A stretch of DNA of 64,000 nucleotides from JAOAGA01 sp964540515 (GTDB taxonomy: Bacteria; CALINM01). Made by a program: the position numbers and the translations under genes. Under the pieces are notes generated by a model, which was not told the origin of the DNA, ran no database searches, and saw nothing but the letters and a program-made list of their open reading frames with translations. This document shows, piece after piece, positions 61,033 through 64,000 of this stretch. Location: assembly GCA_964540515.1 (NCBI GenBank), contig CAZIMS010000006.1, positions 1-64,000 on the forward strand. The letters run 5' to 3'. Position 1 is the stretch's first letter. Each line of letters starts with the position of its first letter.

Positions 61033-61734
61033 TTAATCTATACTAAAAGTCCCAGCCGACTTAATATCTTGAAGTTTTTCAATCTCATAGATATAAATTT
61101 TATTTTTCTCGGCATCAATTATGCCCTTTTCTTTTAACTTTCTTATAGCTCTCGATAGGGTCTCGTTGACAGTACCAATCTTTTTAGCAAGCTCTGTCTT
61201 TGTAATATTCAACTCAATCTCTATGTAATCATCTATCTTCTTACCTTTTTTTACTGCCTCCTCTATAAGAAACTCAGCCAACCTTACATCTACACTTTTC
61301 AAAGATACGTTATCTACGAGATCAACTACTTTTTTTAAAAGCATGGAGAGGCTAATTATAAGATTTAAGGCGATCTTAGAATTTTTCTCTATGGTCTCTA
61401 AAAAAATTTTTTTATCAATATAGGCTAACCTACTATCTAAGATAGTCTCAGCAAAGGCTGGATAACCTTTCCCTATAAAAATAGCAGCTTCTGCGAAGGT
61501 TTCTCCTTGATTAATTATATGCAGTATCTGCTCTCTACTATCAACAGAGAGTCTATAAACTTTAACCATACCGGATAAAAGAATATAAAAGCCCTTTGCA
61601 TCGTCTCCTTCTGAAAATATAAGAGTCTTTTTAGGGTACTCTTTCACTACTACTATCTTAGCAATCTCCCTTAAATCCTCATCGCTAAGCCCAGAAAATA
61701 ATAAGGTCTTCTTTAACTCGTCTATAATATTCAC
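61033..61734 (-). CDS. Crp/Fnr-family transcriptional regulator
   Basis: 233 aa. N-terminal cNMP-binding-like barrel (FYILLSGMVKVYRLSVDSREQILHIINQGETFAEAAIFIG), dimer helix, and C-terminal HTH_Crp (TKTELAKKIGTVNETLSRAIRKLKEKGII). It contains no cysteine at all, so it cannot bind an FNR-type Fe-S cluster; the QGETFAEAAIF pattern resembles DNR/HcpR-like NO- or nitrogen-oxide-responsive members. GTG start with AGGAGGG 5 nt upstream. Encoded 8 nt after the ABC-2 permease gene. Confidence 0.92.
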   Translation of the reverse strand: MNIIDELKKTLLFSGLSDEDLREIAKIVVVKEYPKKTLIFSEGDDAKGFYILLSGMVKVYRLSVDSREQILHIINQGETFAEAAIFIGKGYPAFAETILDSRLAYIDKKIFLETIEKNSKIALNLIISLSMLLKKVVDLVDNVSLKSVDVRLAEFLIEEAVKKGKKIDDYIEIELNITKTELAKKIGTVNETLSRAIRKLKEKGIIDAEKNKIYIYEIEKLQDIKSAGTFSID

Positions 61735-61742
61735 TAGCCCTC

Positions 61743-62498
61743 CTATTTAATAAGCTTTCTTGACATGATCTTGATAGACAAAACAAAGAACAACAGTCCG
61801 TGAAATATTGGGATGAAACCCAAAAAAAGCTTTGTCATAGAGAAGTTAGTATAACTGCTTCTTAAGGCATCTACACTAAAGGACAAGGGAAATATAATTT
61901 TACTCGCAATTATTATGAACTGGTTTAAGCCCTTAAGTGGGAAAAAGGTGCCTGAGAAAAACATCATTGGTGTAAAGTATAAAAAGATTGGAAAATTAAA
62001 GTACTCTATATTCTTCACTATAGCGGTAAAAAGCATACCTAAGCTGGAAAAGGTAAAACTCAAAACACAGATTATGGGTATAAATACCAGAAAATGAAAA
62101 AAATTTATTAACTTTAATATTAAAAATAGTGTCATAACGATTAAACCACTTATAATACCTCTTGTAGTACCCCACAAAATCTCGCCTATTACTACATCTT
62201 CAATGCTTACAGGAGTTACTATAATAGCATCAAAGGTTTTCTGAAAAATCATCTTCACAAAGCTTGAATATGTAGTATAAAAGAAAGAAGAGTTAAGTAC
62301 AGCCATAGATATAATGGCAGGTGTTATAAAAATTTTATAGGGCAGTCCATCTATCTCCTTCACAAAGGCTCCAAGCCCGTATCCAAAGGCAAATATATAA
62401 AAAAGAGGCTCCAATAGGGGAAGTAAGAAGTTAACCCAGAAAAGTTTTATAAAAACATCTCTATTTCTCTTCCAAACAGGAATAAATCCAAAATTCAT
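61743..62498 (-). CDS. ABC-2 type transporter permease
   Basis: 251 aa with about six helices, NodJ-like. FWVNFLLPLLEPLFYIFAFGYGLG near the N-terminus and the ABC-2 signature region FSSLGMLFTAIVKNIEYFNFPIFLYFTPMMFFSGTFFPL before the last helices. Exports an unknown substrate with the ATPase encoded upstream; the two genes share TAATG. The mention of NodJ refers to fold similarity only. Confidence 0.9.
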   Translation of the reverse strand: MNFGFIPVWKRNRDVFIKLFWVNFLLPLLEPLFYIFAFGYGLGAFVKEIDGLPYKIFITPAIISMAVLNSSFFYTTYSSFVKMIFQKTFDAIIVTPVSIEDVVIGEILWGTTRGIISGLIVMTLFLILKLINFFHFLVFIPIICVLSFTFSSLGMLFTAIVKNIEYFNFPIFLYFTPMMFFSGTFFPLKGLNQFIIIASKIIFPLSFSVDALRSSYTNFSMTKLFLGFIPIFHGLLFFVLSIKIMSRKLIK

Positions 62499-63400
62499 TA
62501 TTCTTTCAGTTCCTTCCCCGTAAAATATATAAAAAGGTCCTCTAAATTAGAAGGTCTTACAACAAATCGTGCATCGTTACATAAAGACATAAGCCTTTCT
62601 AATATCTCTTTTTTGTCTTGAGAGTGAATATAAACCCTATCCTTAAAGAATGTTTTCTTCCCAGGGAAAGAAGAGATTAGGCTCTCTTCACAGTTATAAA
62701 TCTCAACAGTCTCGACTCCTAAATAATTTTCTATGAGTTTTTTGGGGCTTCCTTCAATAATAACTTTCCCTAAATCCATTATATAAACCCTATCACAAAG
62801 GTTTTCTGCCTCTTCCATATAATGAGTAGTAAGTATTACCGTCTTACCCATCTTTTTTAACTCGATTATTTTTTCCCAGATATGTCTCCTTGCCTGAGGG
62901 TCAAGGCCTGTTGTTGGTTCATCAAGGATTATTAGCTGCGGGTCATTTATTAAACTTCTTGCTATTATTAATCTTCTTTTCATACCACCTGATAGATCTT
63001 GAACATTTGTATTTCTCTTATCATTAAGATCTACAAAATTTAGTAAATCATTAACAATCTCCCTTGACTTGTCTTTCTTAATAAAAAAGTATCTTGCATA
63101 GACCAATAAGTTTTCTTCAACCGTAAAATCAGGATCTAAGTTGTTGTCTTGAGGCACAACCCCAATCTTAGCTTTTATATCTCTCTCTTTGCCATTAACC
63201 TCTTCCCCAAATAAGACAAGTCTGCCACTTGTTATCTTTGAGGTGCAAGTTATCAGTTTGATTAGTGTTGTCTTTCCTGCGCCGTTAGGGCCTAAGAAAC
63301 CAACAATCTCCCCCTTTGCTACATAAAAACTTATACCTAATAGTGCAGGAAAGGTATCGTAATTCTTAAATATATTGAAACCCTCAACAATATTATTCAT
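62498..63400 (-). CDS. ABC transporter ATPase (NodI/DrrA-like)
   Basis: 300 aa. Walker A GPNGAGKTTL, signature LSGGMKRRL, Walker B LIILDEPTTGLD, H-loop TTHYMEEAE. C-terminal extension of about 85 residues as in DrrA-type exporters. Pairs with the ABC-2 permease for export of a drug, lipid or polysaccharide. First gene of a three-gene unit with the Crp/Fnr regulator. Confidence 0.93.
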   Translation of the reverse strand: MNNIVEGFNIFKNYDTFPALLGISFYVAKGEIVGFLGPNGAGKTTLIKLITCTSKITSGRLVLFGEEVNGKERDIKAKIGVVPQDNNLDPDFTVEENLLVYARYFFIKKDKSREIVNDLLNFVDLNDKRNTNVQDLSGGMKRRLIIARSLINDPQLIILDEPTTGLDPQARRHIWEKIIELKKMGKTVILTTHYMEEAENLCDRVYIMDLGKVIIEGSPKKLIENYLGVETVEIYNCEESLISSFPGKKTFFKDRVYIHSQDKKEILERLMSLCNDARFVVRPSNLEDLFIYFTGKELKE

Positions 63401-63442
63401 GTTTTTATACTGTCATATTTTTACCTTTTTTTCAATTAACGG

Positions 63443-63470
63443 TTGCAAAAAAACTCAAAGGTTTTAAAAT
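63443..63470 (+). promoter_or_regulatory. Leaderless promoter of the TrkH-like gene
   Basis: TTGCAA (63443-63448), a 16-bp spacer and TAAAAT (63465-63470). The start codon at 63479 is 8 nt beyond the -10. Confidence 0.55.
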
Positions 63471-63478
63471 AAAATGCT

Positions 63479-64000
63479 ATGACAATTAGAAACTTGATTA
63501 ATAATTTTTTCTCCTCTCCGCCGAGGACAATACTTTTTGCCTATTTTATTATAATTCTATTTGGTTCTGCTTTATTATATCTACCCTTTTCCACAACAAG
63601 GCCTATTTTTTATTTAGATGCCCTTTTTACTGCCGTTTCAGCTATAACTAATACAGGACTTATAGTTCTTGATACCTCAAAAGATTTTACTGCTACAGGG
63701 AAGATTATAATTCTTTTTTTAATACATTTAGGCGGTCTTGGATACATGACAATGACCACCTTCTTTTTGCTCACCTTTAGACAAAAGATAACTTTTAAAG
63801 ATCGGCTTATCTTGGCAGAATCACTTAACTATCCTGGCGTAGGTGGGCTTATTAAGTTTTTAACAAGAGTTTTTGTCTTTGTAATAATTATAGAAACACT
63901 GGGAGCAATAGTCCTCTTCTTTGGCTTTTTGAAAAGCAACAATATTATCTCTGCTATTAAACTTAGTGTCTTCCACTCTATATCCGCCTTTAACAATGCT
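63479..64000 (+). CDS. TrkH/KtrB-family K+ transporter, N-terminal part
   Basis: 174 codons, running off the right edge. Helices and pore motifs match Trk/Ktr: PPRTILFAYFIIILFGSALLYLP, LFTAVSAITNTGLIVLDTSKDF (first selectivity loop), IHLGGLGYMTMTTFFLL, and SVFHSISAFNNA at the edge (second pore loop). K+ uptake channel subunit; it would pair with a TrkA-type regulator encoded beyond the window or with another RCK protein. Start has no Shine-Dalgarno. Confidence 0.92.
   Translation, partial: MTIRNLINNFFSSPPRTILFAYFIIILFGSALLYLPFSTTRPIFYLDALFTAVSAITNTGLIVLDTSKDFTATGKIIILFLIHLGGLGYMTMTTFFLLTFRQKITFKDRLILAESLNYPGVGGLIKFLTRVFVFVIIIETLGAIVLFFGFLKSNNIISAIKLSVFHSISAFNNA

Noticed and set aside
1..64000. 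Insertion sequences, integrases or prophage genes
   Set aside because: None was recognised on either strand, and no terminal inverted repeats flank any segment I could see.

Overview
The window is 64 kb of AT-rich bacterial DNA holding about 65 protein genes, two tRNA genes and one 100-N assembly gap (41638-41737). The mix suggests an anaerobic or microaerophilic Gram-negative bacterium with lipoproteins and type IV-like pili: a GeoRSP radical-SAM cassette, YedE, MglA-like GTPase, NtrB/NtrC, HD-GYP, an EF-G-like protein and KatG. Deferribacterota (Calditerrivibrio/Deferribacter-like) is my best guess. It is an inference from gene content and base composition, not a database result.

Layout. 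1-2059 (minus): edge of a type I CRISPR-Cas locus (start of a Cas8-like gene, cas6) and a WYL regulator. 2129-4223: a cupin and two oligopeptide-type ABC ATPases. 4228-18137 (minus): a nearly gapless 14-kb array. It begins with a heme-binding EB_dh-like lipoprotein and continues with carboxypeptidase-regulatory, HEAT, NapH/NosR-like polyferredoxin, OpuAC-like, three beta-helix (NosD-like), PhnD-like, TPR and YedE-like proteins. It then runs into a GeoRSP cassette (PqqD, radical SAM/SPASM, an unannotated 17-residue peptide gene, SPASM-only protein), a cysteine desulfurase, a small lipoprotein and tsaD. 18235-22001 (plus): an MSHA-like minor pilin operon with a large secreted beta-sandwich protein. 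22072-29466 (plus): CPA2 antiporter, secreted rhodanese, KatG, and an ArsR / 49-aa Cys-rich peptide / P1B-ATPase metal operon.

29480-47821 (minus): a DUF2064 transferase, mtnA, ntrC, ntrB and MOSC; a signalling and translation group (GAF-GGDEF, MglA-like, LRV-like, EF-G-like); housekeeping genes coaX, birA (with the gap), nadC and valS; then a response regulator and two CheW-like proteins. 48002-58539 (mostly plus): GlnHP/GlnQ amino-acid ABC transporter, CHAT lipoprotein with a DUF4384 protein, ridA, rpmB (minus), a HEAT protein and an HD-GYP protein sharing an N-terminal module, DUF3617 (minus) and a PstS-like protein. 58665-61734: CIRCE-controlled groESL, convergent tRNA-Thr and tRNA-Val, a Crp/Fnr regulator. 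61743-64000: an ABC-2 exporter and the start of a TrkH-like gene.

Main points. (1) A 17-codon ORF (7512-7565) with a perfect Shine-Dalgarno sits between the GeoRSP radical SAM and SPASM genes and is a candidate substrate peptide. (2) A 49-aa Cys/His peptide is translationally coupled to a metal ATPase that lacks its own N-terminal metal-binding domain. (3) Many operon heads have a good sigma-70-type promoter whose -10 lies only 6-15 nt from the start codon, so leaderless mRNAs seem common here. No intergenic stretch exceeds about 300 bp.
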